Shown here: positions 1 through 7,290 of the stretch, piece by piece
Numbering within the stretch: the stretch's first letter is position 1
Layout: each line of letters begins with the position of its first letter
Assembly (NCBI GenBank): GCA_027314705.1
Contig: DAHVAJ010000017.1
Coordinates: 1 to 46,122 of the forward strand
DNA from: Acidimicrobiaceae bacterium
Lineage (GTDB): Bacteria > Actinomycetota > Acidimicrobiia > Acidimicrobiales > RAAP-2
Direction: 5' to 3'
DNA: 46,122 bases
Translations under genes and position numbers: made by a program
Notes under the pieces: model-generated
The model's database searches: none
Seen by the model: the letters and a program-made list of their open reading frames with translations, nothing else
What the model was told of the DNA's origin: nothing

Positions 1-1110
1 TACGCGGCCCTCGGCGGCCGCGGCGGGTCGGGCGACGAGACCTTCGGGTTCGAGACCCGGCGGGCGTGGGAGAAGGAGCTCGCGACCGGCGGGTGGATCG
101 GGCTGGGTTGGCCCACGGCCTGCGGGGGGCGGGGCGCCACCGTCGCCCAGCAGGTCATCTTCAACGAGGAGTACGTCAGGGCCGACGCACCCGGACGGGT
201 GGGCGTGCTCGGCGAGGGCCTGCTCGGGCCCACCCTCGTCCAGTACGGCACGCCCGAACAGCAGGCCCGGTTCCTCCCGCCCATCCTGGCCGGCACCGAG
301 CTCTGGTGCCAGGGGTACTCGGAGCCCGACGCCGGGAGTGACCTGGCCAACGTGCAGACCAAGGCCGAGCTGGTCGGCGACGAGTGGGTGGTCACCGGGC
401 AGAAGGTGTGGACCTCCCTGGCCCACCAGGCCGACTGGTGCTTCGTGGTGTGCCGCACCGAGCCCGGCTCGAGCCGGCACCGGGGGCTCTCCTACCTGCT
501 GGTCCCCATGGACCAGCCCGGCGTCGAGGTGCGACCCATCACCCAGCTCACCCGGACCTCCGAGTTCAACGAGGTCTTCTTCGACGGGGCCCGGACCCGG
601 CGGGACCACGTGGTCGGCCAGCCCGGCGACGGTTGGCGGGTCGCCCTCGCCACCCTGTCCTTCGAACGGGGGGTCGGACTCCTCGGCCACCAGGTCACCT
701 TCCGGCGCGAGCTCGAGCACCTGGTCCGGGCGGCCCGGGAGCGGGGCCGGACCACCGACCCGGTCGTGCGCCAGCGCCTGGCCCGGGCCTACGCCGAGCT
801 CGAGGTGCTTCGCTACGACACCCTCCGCAGCCTGACCAGCTTCGACGGGCCGGTGGCGTCACCCGAGGCGTCGATCATCAAGCTCTTCTGGTCCGGGTGG
901 CACCAACGCCTCGGGGAGCTGGCCGTGGACGTGCTCGGCCCGGCCGGACTGGTGGCCGGCGCCCCGCCCTACGAGCTCGACGAGTTCCAGCGCACCTTCC
1001 TCTTCAGCCGGGCCGAGACCATCTACGGAGGCTCCGACCAGATCCAGCGCAACATCATCGGTGAGCGGGTACTGGGCCTGGCACCCGAGCCCAAAGGGGG
1101 GCAGCGATGA
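1..1110 (+). CDS. fadE30: acyl-CoA dehydrogenase, FadE30-like (5' end outside window)
   Basis: FAD-dependent acyl-CoA dehydrogenase that introduces an alpha,beta double bond. The open frame enters at base 1, so roughly the first 25-40 residues of a ~385-400 residue family protein are missing. Visible signatures are the middle-domain block WCQGYSEPDAGSDLANVQ, the GQKVWTSLAH segment, LSFERGVG (a Glu-Arg at the position used as catalytic base in isovaleryl- and FadE26-type enzymes) and the C-terminal YGGSDQIQRNIIGERVLG. These match mycobacterial FadE30, which acts on the CoA thioester of the steroid-derived indane propionate (5-hydroxy-HIP-CoA). The stop overlaps the next gene by 4 bases. The next two genes resemble IpdF and FadD3, supporting the assignment. 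Steroid specificity is inferred from remembered family similarity and context. Confidence 0.9.
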   Translation, partial: YAALGGRGGSGDETFGFETRRAWEKELATGGWIGLGWPTACGGRGATVAQQVIFNEEYVRADAPGRVGVLGEGLLGPTLVQYGTPEQQARFLPPILAGTELWCQGYSEPDAGSDLANVQTKAELVGDEWVVTGQKVWTSLAHQADWCFVVCRTEPGSSRHRGLSYLLVPMDQPGVEVRPITQLTRTSEFNEVFFDGARTRRDHVVGQPGDGWRVALATLSFERGVGLLGHQVTFRRELEHLVRAARERGRTTDPVVRQRLARAYAELEVLRYDTLRSLTSFDGPVASPEASIIKLFWSGWHQRLGELAVDVLGPAGLVAGAPPYELDEFQRTFLFSRAETIYGGSDQIQRNIIGERVLGLAPEPKGGQR

Positions 1111-1916
1111 CCGGCAGCACCGGACCGTCCCGACCGACCGGACCCCCGGCGGGCCACGGCCTCCTCGACGGCAAGGTGGTCGTCGTGACGGCGGCCGCGG
1201 GCACCGGCATCGGCTTCGCCACGGCCACGCGGTGCGTCGAGGAAGGGGCCACGGTGGTGGTCTCCGATGCCCACGAGCGCCGGCTCGGCGAGGCCGCCGA
1301 CGCCCTCGGTGACCTGCCGATGTCGGGGGGCGTGCGCCCGCTTGCCGTGCCCTGCGACGTGACCGACGAGGGGCAGGTCCAGCGGCTCTACGACGCCGCC
1401 GCGGCCGAGCACGGACGGTTCGACGTGGCCGTCAACAACGCCGGGCTCGGCGGCCAGGCCGCCGTGGTCGACATGACCGACGAGCAGTGGTCGGTGGTGC
1501 TCGACGTCACCCTGACCGGTACCTTCCGATGCACCCGGGCCGCACTCCGCCACTTCTACGCCCGCGACCGAGGAGGGGTGATCGTCAACAACGCCTCGGT
1601 GCTCGGGTGGCGGGCCCAGGCCCTCCAGGCCCACTACGCCGCGGCCAAGGCCGGGGTCATGGCCCTCACCCGCTGCAGCGCGGTCGAGGCCGCTCCCCAC
1701 GGGGTGCGGGTCAACGCCGTCGCCCCCAGCCTGGCCGTCCACCCGTTCCTCAACCGGGTCATGGCCGACGAGGAGCTGGCCGAGCTCAGCCGGCGCGAGC
1801 TCCTGGGCCGGGGCGCCGAGGTCTGGGAGGTGGCCAACGTGATCGTCTTCCTGGCCAGTGAGTACGCCACCTACCTGACCGGCGAGGTGGTCTCGGTCTC
1901 CAGCCAGCACCCCTGA
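1107..1916 (+). CDS. ipdF: short-chain dehydrogenase/reductase, IpdF-like
   Basis: NAD(P)-dependent SDR of 269 residues, the normal length for classical SDRs. The nucleotide-binding loop reads TAAAGTGIG instead of the usual TGxxxGIG. The same variant is what I recall for mycobacterial IpdF (Rv3559c), which oxidises a 5-hydroxyl on the CoA-bound C/D-ring fragment of cholesterol. NNAG is at about residue 110, and the catalytic Ser-Tyr-Lys set is spread over NNASVLGW...HYAAAKAG. The C-terminal LTGEVVSVSSQ fits the family. The ATG overlaps the upstream stop as ATGA, so translation is probably coupled to the FadE30-like gene. The SDR fold is certain; the IpdF role rests on sequence resemblance and gene order. 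Confidence 0.9.
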   Translation: MTGSTGPSRPTGPPAGHGLLDGKVVVVTAAAGTGIGFATATRCVEEGATVVVSDAHERRLGEAADALGDLPMSGGVRPLAVPCDVTDEGQVQRLYDAAAAEHGRFDVAVNNAGLGGQAAVVDMTDEQWSVVLDVTLTGTFRCTRAALRHFYARDRGGVIVNNASVLGWRAQALQAHYAAAKAGVMALTRCSAVEAAPHGVRVNAVAPSLAVHPFLNRVMADEELAELSRRELLGRGAEVWEVANVIVFLASEYATYLTGEVVSVSSQHP

Positions 1917-1946
1917 GCGGCCGGCCGCGCCGTGACGGCCATGCAC

Positions 1947-1961
1947 TACCCTGACGGCGTG
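1947..1961 (+). promoter_or_regulatory. probable leaderless promoter for the FadD3-like gene
   Basis: A TANNNT -10 box (TACCCT, 1947-1952) is followed by six bases and then GTG at 1959. This is the classic actinobacterial leaderless arrangement, with transcription starting at or next to the start codon. There is no Shine-Dalgarno sequence before the GTG. No convincing -35 is visible. Confidence 0.45.
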
Positions 1962-3608
1962 TCAGAAGTGGCCGACCCCCGCGGTGATCTGGAGTGGGGC
2001 ACGATCCCCGGCTTGGTGCAGGACGCAGCGGCCCGCTTCGGGTCGGCCGAGGCCCTGGTCGACCACCACGGTCCCGGCGGCACGGTCACGCGCTGGTCCT
2101 TCGACGAGCTGGCCGAGCGGGTGGCCGCCGCCACCCGTGCCATCGTGGCCAACGGCATCGACCGGGGCGACCGGATCGCCGTGTGGGCCCCGAACTGCGC
2201 CGAATGGGTGGTGGCCGCCCTCGGCGCGGTGGGTGCCGGGGCGCTCCTGGTCCCGCTCAACACCCGCTACAAGGGGTCCGAGGCGGCGTACATCCTGCGT
2301 GCCTCGGGGGCCCGTCTCCTCTTCACCGTCCAGGGGTTCCTGGGCACGGACTACCCGGCCCTCCTCAAGGAGGCCGTCCGGGCCGGAGACCCGGTGCCCG
2401 ACCTCGAGCGGGTCGTCGTGCTGCGGTCAGCGGGGTCGTCGTCGGCCGCCCGGGGCGACCAGGTGGTCCCCTGGGACGCCTTCGTGGCCGAGGGCGGCGC
2501 CTGTTCGGAGGACGTGGCCGCCGGCCGCACCGCCTCCCTCACGCCGGGCGACCTGGCCGACCTCCTCTTCACCTCGGGGACGACCGGGCATCCCAAGGGG
2601 GTCATGACCACCCATGCCCAGACGCTGCGCACCTTCGCCACCTGGTCCGAGGTGGTCGGCCTGCGAGCCGGCGACCGCTACCTCGTCGTCAACCCGTTCT
2701 TCCACACCTTCGGGTACAAGGCCGGGATCCTCGCCTGCCTCATGACCGGGGCCACCATGGTGGCCGAACCCGTCTTCGACGTGGACGTGCTGCTCGCCCG
2801 GATGGCCGACGAGCAGATCTCGGTGCTCCCCGGGCCTCCGACCATCTTCCGGGCCATCCTCGACCGTCCGGACCGCGCCGCCCTCGACCGCTCCAGCCTC
2901 CGCCTGGTGGTGACCGGGGCGGCCCTCGTGCCCGTGGAGCTGGTCGAGTCCCTCTGGTCCGACCTCGGCGTCGAGACGGTGCTGACCGCCTACGGCCTGA
3001 CCGAGGCCACCGGGACGGTGACCATGTGCCGCCGGGGGGACTCGGCCGCCGTCATCTCGGGGACCTCGGGCCGGGCCATCCCCGACGTCGAGGTCCGGAT
3101 CGTCGACGCCGAGGGGGTCGAGCTGGCCCGCGGGGACGCCGGCGAGCTGGTGGTGCGCGGCTACAACGTGATGCAGGGGTACTTCAACGACCCCGACGCC
3201 ACCGAGGCCGCCGTCGATCGCGACGGATGGCTCCACACCGGCGACGTGGCCGTCATGGACGCCGCCGGCAACATCACCATCACCGACCGGCTGAAGGACA
3301 TGTACGTGAGCGGCGGGTTCAACGTCTACCCGGCCGAGGTGGAGGCGGTGCTCCGGCGCCGGGAAGGGGTGGCCCAGGTGGCGGTGGTCGGCGTCCCCGA
3401 CCGTCGCATGGGCGAGGTGGGCCTGGCCGTCGTCGTCCCGGCCGAGGGGGCCGACCGTACCGCGCTGGCCGCAGACCTGGCCGCGGCCGCCCGCCAGGAG
3501 CTGGCCAACTTCAAGGTGCCACGCCGCGTCGAATTCGTGGATACCCTGCCGGTCAACGCCTCCGGCAAGGTGCTCAAGCGCGAGCTGCGCGAGCGCCTCG
3601 CCCGGTGA
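1959..3608 (+). CDS. fadD3: acyl-CoA synthetase, FadD3-like (HIP-CoA ligase)
   Basis: ANL-superfamily ligase (549 residues) that activates a carboxylate through an acyl-adenylate to its CoA thioester. Visible motifs are LLFTSGTTGHPKG (P-loop A3), the substrate-region block NPFFHTFGYKAGILACL, YGLTEATG (A5), GWLHTGDVA (A7), DRLKDMYVSGGFNVYPAEVE (A8) and a C-terminal NASGKVLK with the catalytic lysine. NPFFHTFGYKAGI, LPGPPTI and the SGGFNVYPAEVE form are characteristic of FadD3, which ligates CoA to HIP, the C/D-ring remnant of steroids. I chose GTG 1959 because a -10 box sits just upstream; GTG 1932 and ATG 1941 are in frame and remain possible. It lies 42 bases after the IpdF-like gene, matching the mycobacterial KstR2-regulon neighbourhood. 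Confidence 0.9.
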   Translation: MSEVADPRGDLEWGTIPGLVQDAAARFGSAEALVDHHGPGGTVTRWSFDELAERVAAATRAIVANGIDRGDRIAVWAPNCAEWVVAALGAVGAGALLVPLNTRYKGSEAAYILRASGARLLFTVQGFLGTDYPALLKEAVRAGDPVPDLERVVVLRSAGSSSAARGDQVVPWDAFVAEGGACSEDVAAGRTASLTPGDLADLLFTSGTTGHPKGVMTTHAQTLRTFATWSEVVGLRAGDRYLVVNPFFHTFGYKAGILACLMTGATMVAEPVFDVDVLLARMADEQISVLPGPPTIFRAILDRPDRAALDRSSLRLVVTGAALVPVELVESLWSDLGVETVLTAYGLTEATGTVTMCRRGDSAAVISGTSGRAIPDVEVRIVDAEGVELARGDAGELVVRGYNVMQGYFNDPDATEAAVDRDGWLHTGDVAVMDAAGNITITDRLKDMYVSGGFNVYPAEVEAVLRRREGVAQVAVVGVPDRRMGEVGLAVVVPAEGADRTALAADLAAAARQELANFKVPRRVEFVDTLPVNASGKVLKRELRERLAR

Positions 3609-3672
3609 CCGGGCCGCATCGAGGTGGAACGGCATCCGACCCCGCAACCGACCCCAACGAGAGGAGCATGCC

Positions 3673-4779
3673 GTGCGAGGCATCGTCTACACCGGCGACG
3701 ACGTAGAGGTCACCGACCAACTGTCCGTGGGCGACCCGGGCCCGACCCAGGTCCGGGTGGCGATCGGCGCCGCCGGCGTCTGTCACAGCGACCTGTCGGT
3801 CATCAACGGCACCATCCCGTGGAAGGCCCCCTCCGTCCTCGGTCACGAGGGCGCCGGCGTGGTCGAGGCGGTCGGCTCCGAGGTCCGCTCGGTCAAGGTC
3901 GGTGACCACGTGGTCGTGGCCACCCTGGCCAGCTGCGGCACCTGCCGGGCCTGCGCCACCGGGCATCCCACGTGGTGCGTGAAGACCCTGGGCAACGTCT
4001 CCACCCCGTTCACCTACAAGGGCGAGCCGGCGTCGAACTTCGCGGCCACGTCGGTCTTCGCCGAATCGACCGTGGTCCAGGAGGTCCAGGCGGTCAAGAT
4101 CCCGAAGGAGATCCCCCTGATCTCGGCCTGCCTCATCGGCTGCGGGGTGCTCACCGGGGTCGGCGCCGTGCTCAACCGGGCCCGGGTGCAGGCCGGGGAG
4201 ACCGCTGCCGTCTTCGGGGTCGGCGGGGTCGGGCTCAACGTGATCCAGGGTCTGCGACTGGCCGGTGCCAGCCGCATCGTCGCCGTCGACACCCTGGCCT
4301 CGAAGGAGGGTCTGGCCCGTCAGTTCGGCGCCACGCACTTCGTCGACGCCTCCGCCGGCGACGCGGTGGCCGCGGTCCGCGAGATCGTGCCCCCCGGCCC
4401 GGACCGGATGGCCGGCGCCCTCGGCTGGACGGGCGGGGTGGCGTGGTCCTTCGACTGCGTCGGCCACCCGGTGGTGCTCCGCAACGCGCTCGACGTCCTC
4501 GACTGGGGCGGCACCGCCCTGGCCATCGGCATCCCTCCCCAGGGCACCGAGGTGGCCGTGGACGTGAACGCCCTGGCCTATGTCGACCGGGGGCTCCTGG
4601 GCTGCCGGTACGGGTCGGCCCGGCCCCACCACGACATCCCCCTCATGGCCGAGCTCTACCTCTCGGGCCGGCTCATGCTTGACGAGTTGGTCACCGAGCA
4701 GCGGCCCCTCGAGGGCTTCCGGGAGATCGTGGAGGACATGGAGGCGGGCAGGCTGGCCCGCGGCGTGCTCACCTTCTGA
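3673..4779 (+). CDS. zinc-dependent alcohol dehydrogenase (MDR family)
   Basis: Medium-chain, zinc-dependent NAD(P)-linked alcohol/aldehyde dehydrogenase of 368 residues. Catalytic-zinc ligands are visible as Cys37 (GVCHSD) and His58-Glu59 (GHEGAG). The structural-zinc lobe is CGTCRACATGHPTWC (Cys88, 91, 94 and 102). The Rossmann glycine loop is GVGGVGLN. The overall pattern is that of class III-like or NDMA-type alcohol dehydrogenases common in actinobacteria. The GTG start at 3673 has GAGGAG six bases upstream; an ATG at 3668 is out of frame. It may oxidise a hydroxylated catabolic intermediate, but the substrate cannot be read from sequence. An inverted repeat follows the stop, suggesting the transcript may end here. 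Confidence 0.9.
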   Translation: MRGIVYTGDDVEVTDQLSVGDPGPTQVRVAIGAAGVCHSDLSVINGTIPWKAPSVLGHEGAGVVEAVGSEVRSVKVGDHVVVATLASCGTCRACATGHPTWCVKTLGNVSTPFTYKGEPASNFAATSVFAESTVVQEVQAVKIPKEIPLISACLIGCGVLTGVGAVLNRARVQAGETAAVFGVGGVGLNVIQGLRLAGASRIVAVDTLASKEGLARQFGATHFVDASAGDAVAAVREIVPPGPDRMAGALGWTGGVAWSFDCVGHPVVLRNALDVLDWGGTALAIGIPPQGTEVAVDVNALAYVDRGLLGCRYGSARPHHDIPLMAELYLSGRLMLDELVTEQRPLEGFREIVEDMEAGRLARGVLTF

Positions 4780-4815
4780 CCGGCCGGGCCGGTCCTGCGG
4801 GCCGACCCGGCCGGT
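4779..4815. terminator. perfect 10-bp inverted repeat after the alcohol dehydrogenase
   Basis: ACCGGCCGGG (4779-4788) and CCCGGCCGGT (4806-4815) are perfect complements around a 17-base loop, starting on the last base of the alcohol dehydrogenase stop codon. There is no T-tract, as is usual for high-GC actinobacterial hairpin terminators. It precedes a possible new promoter. Confidence 0.5.
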
Positions 4816-4836
4816 CTCGGGGTCCGGCCCCCCTGT

Positions 4837-4842
4837 TACAGT
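4837..4842 (+). promoter_or_regulatory. -10-like box before acyl-CoA ligase at 4853
   Basis: TACAGT lies ten bases before ATG 4853, with no ribosome-binding site in between. A transcript starting about 6-8 bases downstream would be leaderless or nearly so. No clear -35 was found. Confidence 0.35.
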
Positions 4843-4852
4843 CGGCGCCGAA

Positions 4853-6442
4853 ATGACGGTCCGTCAGATCGAGGGGGAGCCCGCCACGCTGGTCGACGTG
4901 CTGGCGGCCGCGGCGCGCACCCGGCCCGACGTCGAGGCCTTCGTCGAGCCGGCCACGGCCGAGCGGCCCCGGCGCGCCCTCACCTACGCGGCGTGGGAGC
5001 GGGCCGCCACCGGGGTGGCGGGACTGTTCGCCCGTCGGGGGGTGACCCGGGGCTCGGTGGTCGGCCTGCTCCTCCCGAGCTCCAGCGACTACATGGTCTG
5101 CTACGCCGCCGCCGCCCGGTTGGGCGCCGTGACGTCGGGCATCAACCTCCGGCTGGGGAGCGCGGAGGTCACGTCCATCCTGGAGAGGACGGTCCCGGCC
5201 GTCCTGGTCGTGGACGACGGCCTCGTGCCCGCGCCGGGCCCGGTGGGCGCGGTCGTCACCCGCGCCGAGGTCGCCGCCGCCGCCCACGGTCCCGGGCCCG
5301 CCGGCCCGTCGGTGCTCGACCCGTCCGACCCGGTGGCCGTGGTGTGGACGAGCGGCACCACCGGCCTGCCCAAGGGGGCGGTCTTCGACCACCGCAGCCT
5401 CGCCGCGGTGGCCGCCGGTCCCGACCCCCTGGCCGAGGCCGGGGACCGCCGGCTCTCACCGCTGCCCTTCGCCCACGTCGGGTCCATGACCCGGGTCTGG
5501 GACGAGGCGGCCAAGTGCATCACCACCGTCATCACCCCCACGCCCTGGCGGGCCGCCGATGCCGTCGCCGTGCTGACCGCCGAGCGCATCACCGTGGCCC
5601 AGGGCGTGCCCACCCAGTGGGCCCTGGTCCTGGCCCACCCCGACCTGGCCGCGGCCGACCTCTCCGCCCTGCGCATCGCCGGCACCGGCGCCTCCCGGGT
5701 GCCGCCGGAGCTGGTGGCCGAGGTGCGTCGGGTCCTCGGCGTCCCGGTGGTCGTGCGCTACACCTCGACGGAGGCCTCCCTGGGCACGGGCACGGTCCCC
5801 GGCGACCCGGACCTGGCCGTGGCCACCACGGTGGGGCGACCGGTGCCGGGCGTCTCCCTGACCCTGGTCGACGACGACGGCCGACCGGTGGGGCCCGGCG
5901 AGGTGGGGCGGGTGCGCCTGCGCTCGGCGGCCGTCATGCGCGGCTACTGGGGCGGCCCGCCGACCGGCCCGGGCGCGGCGGGGGTCGTCTACGACCGGGC
6001 CGCCACGGCCGCGGTCCTGGACGGGTCCGGCTGGGTGACCACCGGCGACTACGGCCGCCTCGACGCCGACGGCAGGCTCTGTCTGGTCGGCCGGGCCAAC
6101 GAGCTCTACATCCGAGGCGGCTACAACGTCTACCCGGCCGAGGTCGAGGCCGCGCTGGGCGACCACCCCGGTGTGGGCCAGGTGGCCGTGGTCGGCGCAC
6201 CCGACCCGGTGCTGGGTGAGATCGGCGTGGCCTTCGTGGTCCCCGGGCAGGGGGAGGACCCCGACCCCGCGGAGCTGCTGGCTGGACTCCGGGAGCGGGC
6301 CCGCGGGCGCCTTGCCGACTACAAGGCCCCGGACCGGGTGGAGGTCGTGGACCACCTCCCCCTCACCTCGATGATGAAGGTAGACAAGAGGGCCCTGGCC
6401 GACCGGGTCGCCCTCGGGACGAACGGAGCGAGCACACCATGA
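4853..6442 (+). CDS. acyl-CoA synthetase / AMP-binding ligase
   Basis: ANL-superfamily acyl-CoA ligase, 529 residues from ATG 4853. The frame stays open further upstream, but the extension lies within the alcohol dehydrogenase gene and reads as low-complexity shadow. Motifs are VVWTSGTTGLPKGA (P-loop), YTSTEASLG in place of the common YGxTE (A5), GWVTTGDYGRL (A7) and YIRGGYNVYPAEVEA (A8). The C-terminal lysine sits in TSMMKVDK, so the usual Asn/Gly before the catalytic Lys are replaced. Its stop overlaps the next ATG by 4 bases. It heads a coupled four-gene cassette with a second ligase and an SDR. Substrate unknown; given the neighbours, a steroid or other polycyclic or branched acid is plausible. 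Confidence 0.88.
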   Translation: MTVRQIEGEPATLVDVLAAAARTRPDVEAFVEPATAERPRRALTYAAWERAATGVAGLFARRGVTRGSVVGLLLPSSSDYMVCYAAAARLGAVTSGINLRLGSAEVTSILERTVPAVLVVDDGLVPAPGPVGAVVTRAEVAAAAHGPGPAGPSVLDPSDPVAVVWTSGTTGLPKGAVFDHRSLAAVAAGPDPLAEAGDRRLSPLPFAHVGSMTRVWDEAAKCITTVITPTPWRAADAVAVLTAERITVAQGVPTQWALVLAHPDLAAADLSALRIAGTGASRVPPELVAEVRRVLGVPVVVRYTSTEASLGTGTVPGDPDLAVATTVGRPVPGVSLTLVDDDGRPVGPGEVGRVRLRSAAVMRGYWGGPPTGPGAAGVVYDRAATAAVLDGSGWVTTGDYGRLDADGRLCLVGRANELYIRGGYNVYPAEVEAALGDHPGVGQVAVVGAPDPVLGEIGVAFVVPGQGEDPDPAELLAGLRERARGRLADYKAPDRVEVVDHLPLTSMMKVDKRALADRVALGTNGASTP

Positions 6443-7290
6443 CCGGGAGATCGATCCCCGCCACCGGCGGCGTCACCGACGACCCCATCCGCATCGGCAC
6501 GATGCTCTTCACCCTGGTGGAGCCCCACCGTGGTCACGAGGTCGCCTACAACCGATGGTACGAGCGGGACCACTTCTACGCCGGCTGCCAGATCGGGGCG
6601 TACAACTTCGCCGGGGCGCGCTTCGTGGCCACCGCCCCGCTGAAGGACCTGCGGCTGCCCGCCCGGGGCGGCGACGGACCGGAGCCGCTGGTGGCCGACC
6701 CGCAGTCCGGCAGCTACCTCGGCCTCTACTACGTGCTGGCCGGGCATCACGACGAGTGGAACCGCTGGGCCGTGGACCAGGTCAACGCCCTGCACGCCGC
6801 CGGGCGGATGTTCGACCGGCGCGACCACGTCCACACCGGCCTCTACCGGTTCGAATGGGAGCACCGACGGGCCGAGGACGGCGTGCCGGCCGAGCTCACC
6901 CTGGACCACCGCTTCCCGGGCCTGGTGTCCGTCTTCGTGGACCCGGCCGAAGGGGTGCCGGGGGAGCGCATCGGCGCCTGGTGCCGCGAGGAGCACCTCC
7001 CCGCCGTCCTGCCCGGCTCGCCGGTCGCATCCGTGCTCGGCTTCAGCCCGCTGCCGCTGCTGGCCGATGCTCCCGGCGACGTGCCCCGGGGAGCGGCGGT
7101 CGACGAGCGGGTGCTCCTCCTGTGCTTCGTGGACGACGATCCCGCCGCCGCCTGGGACCGGGTCGTGGCCGGACTGGACGGGGCGCTGGCCGGTGCCGGC
7201 CTGGGCCGGGTGGCCTGGGCCTCGCCCTTCCTGGCCACCGTGCCCGGCACCGACACCTACACCGACCAGTTGTGGAGGGAGCGGGCGTGA
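6439..7290 (+). CDS. EthD-like / dimeric alpha-beta barrel protein, function unknown
   Basis: A 283-residue soluble protein that I cannot assign firmly. It begins with an IRIGTMLFTLVEP strand followed by a histidine-rich segment (YNRWYERDHFYAGCQ). That resembles the ferredoxin-like dimeric alpha-beta barrel of EthD/ABM proteins, in which a small molecule sits in a barrel pocket. A second similar half may start near residue 150 (FPGLVSVFVDPAE...REEHLPAVLPGSPVASVLGF), giving an internal duplication. The ATG overlaps the upstream ligase stop (ATGA), and its own stop overlaps the next GTG (GTGA). It is thus made in a fixed ratio with two acyl-CoA ligases and is probably part of the same pathway, perhaps as an accessory binding protein or lyase. 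No catalytic residues can be identified. Confidence 0.7.
   Translation: MTGRSIPATGGVTDDPIRIGTMLFTLVEPHRGHEVAYNRWYERDHFYAGCQIGAYNFAGARFVATAPLKDLRLPARGGDGPEPLVADPQSGSYLGLYYVLAGHHDEWNRWAVDQVNALHAAGRMFDRRDHVHTGLYRFEWEHRRAEDGVPAELTLDHRFPGLVSVFVDPAEGVPGERIGAWCREEHLPAVLPGSPVASVLGFSPLPLLADAPGDVPRGAAVDERVLLLCFVDDDPAAAWDRVVAGLDGALAGAGLGRVAWASPFLATVPGTDTYTDQLWRERA

Noticed and set aside
45-59. tRNA T-arm-like sequence (CGGG, TTCGAGA loop, CCCG)
   Set aside because: It lies in the reading frame of the FadE30-like gene (codes FGFETR), and no acceptor stem, anticodon arm or CCA end is nearby.
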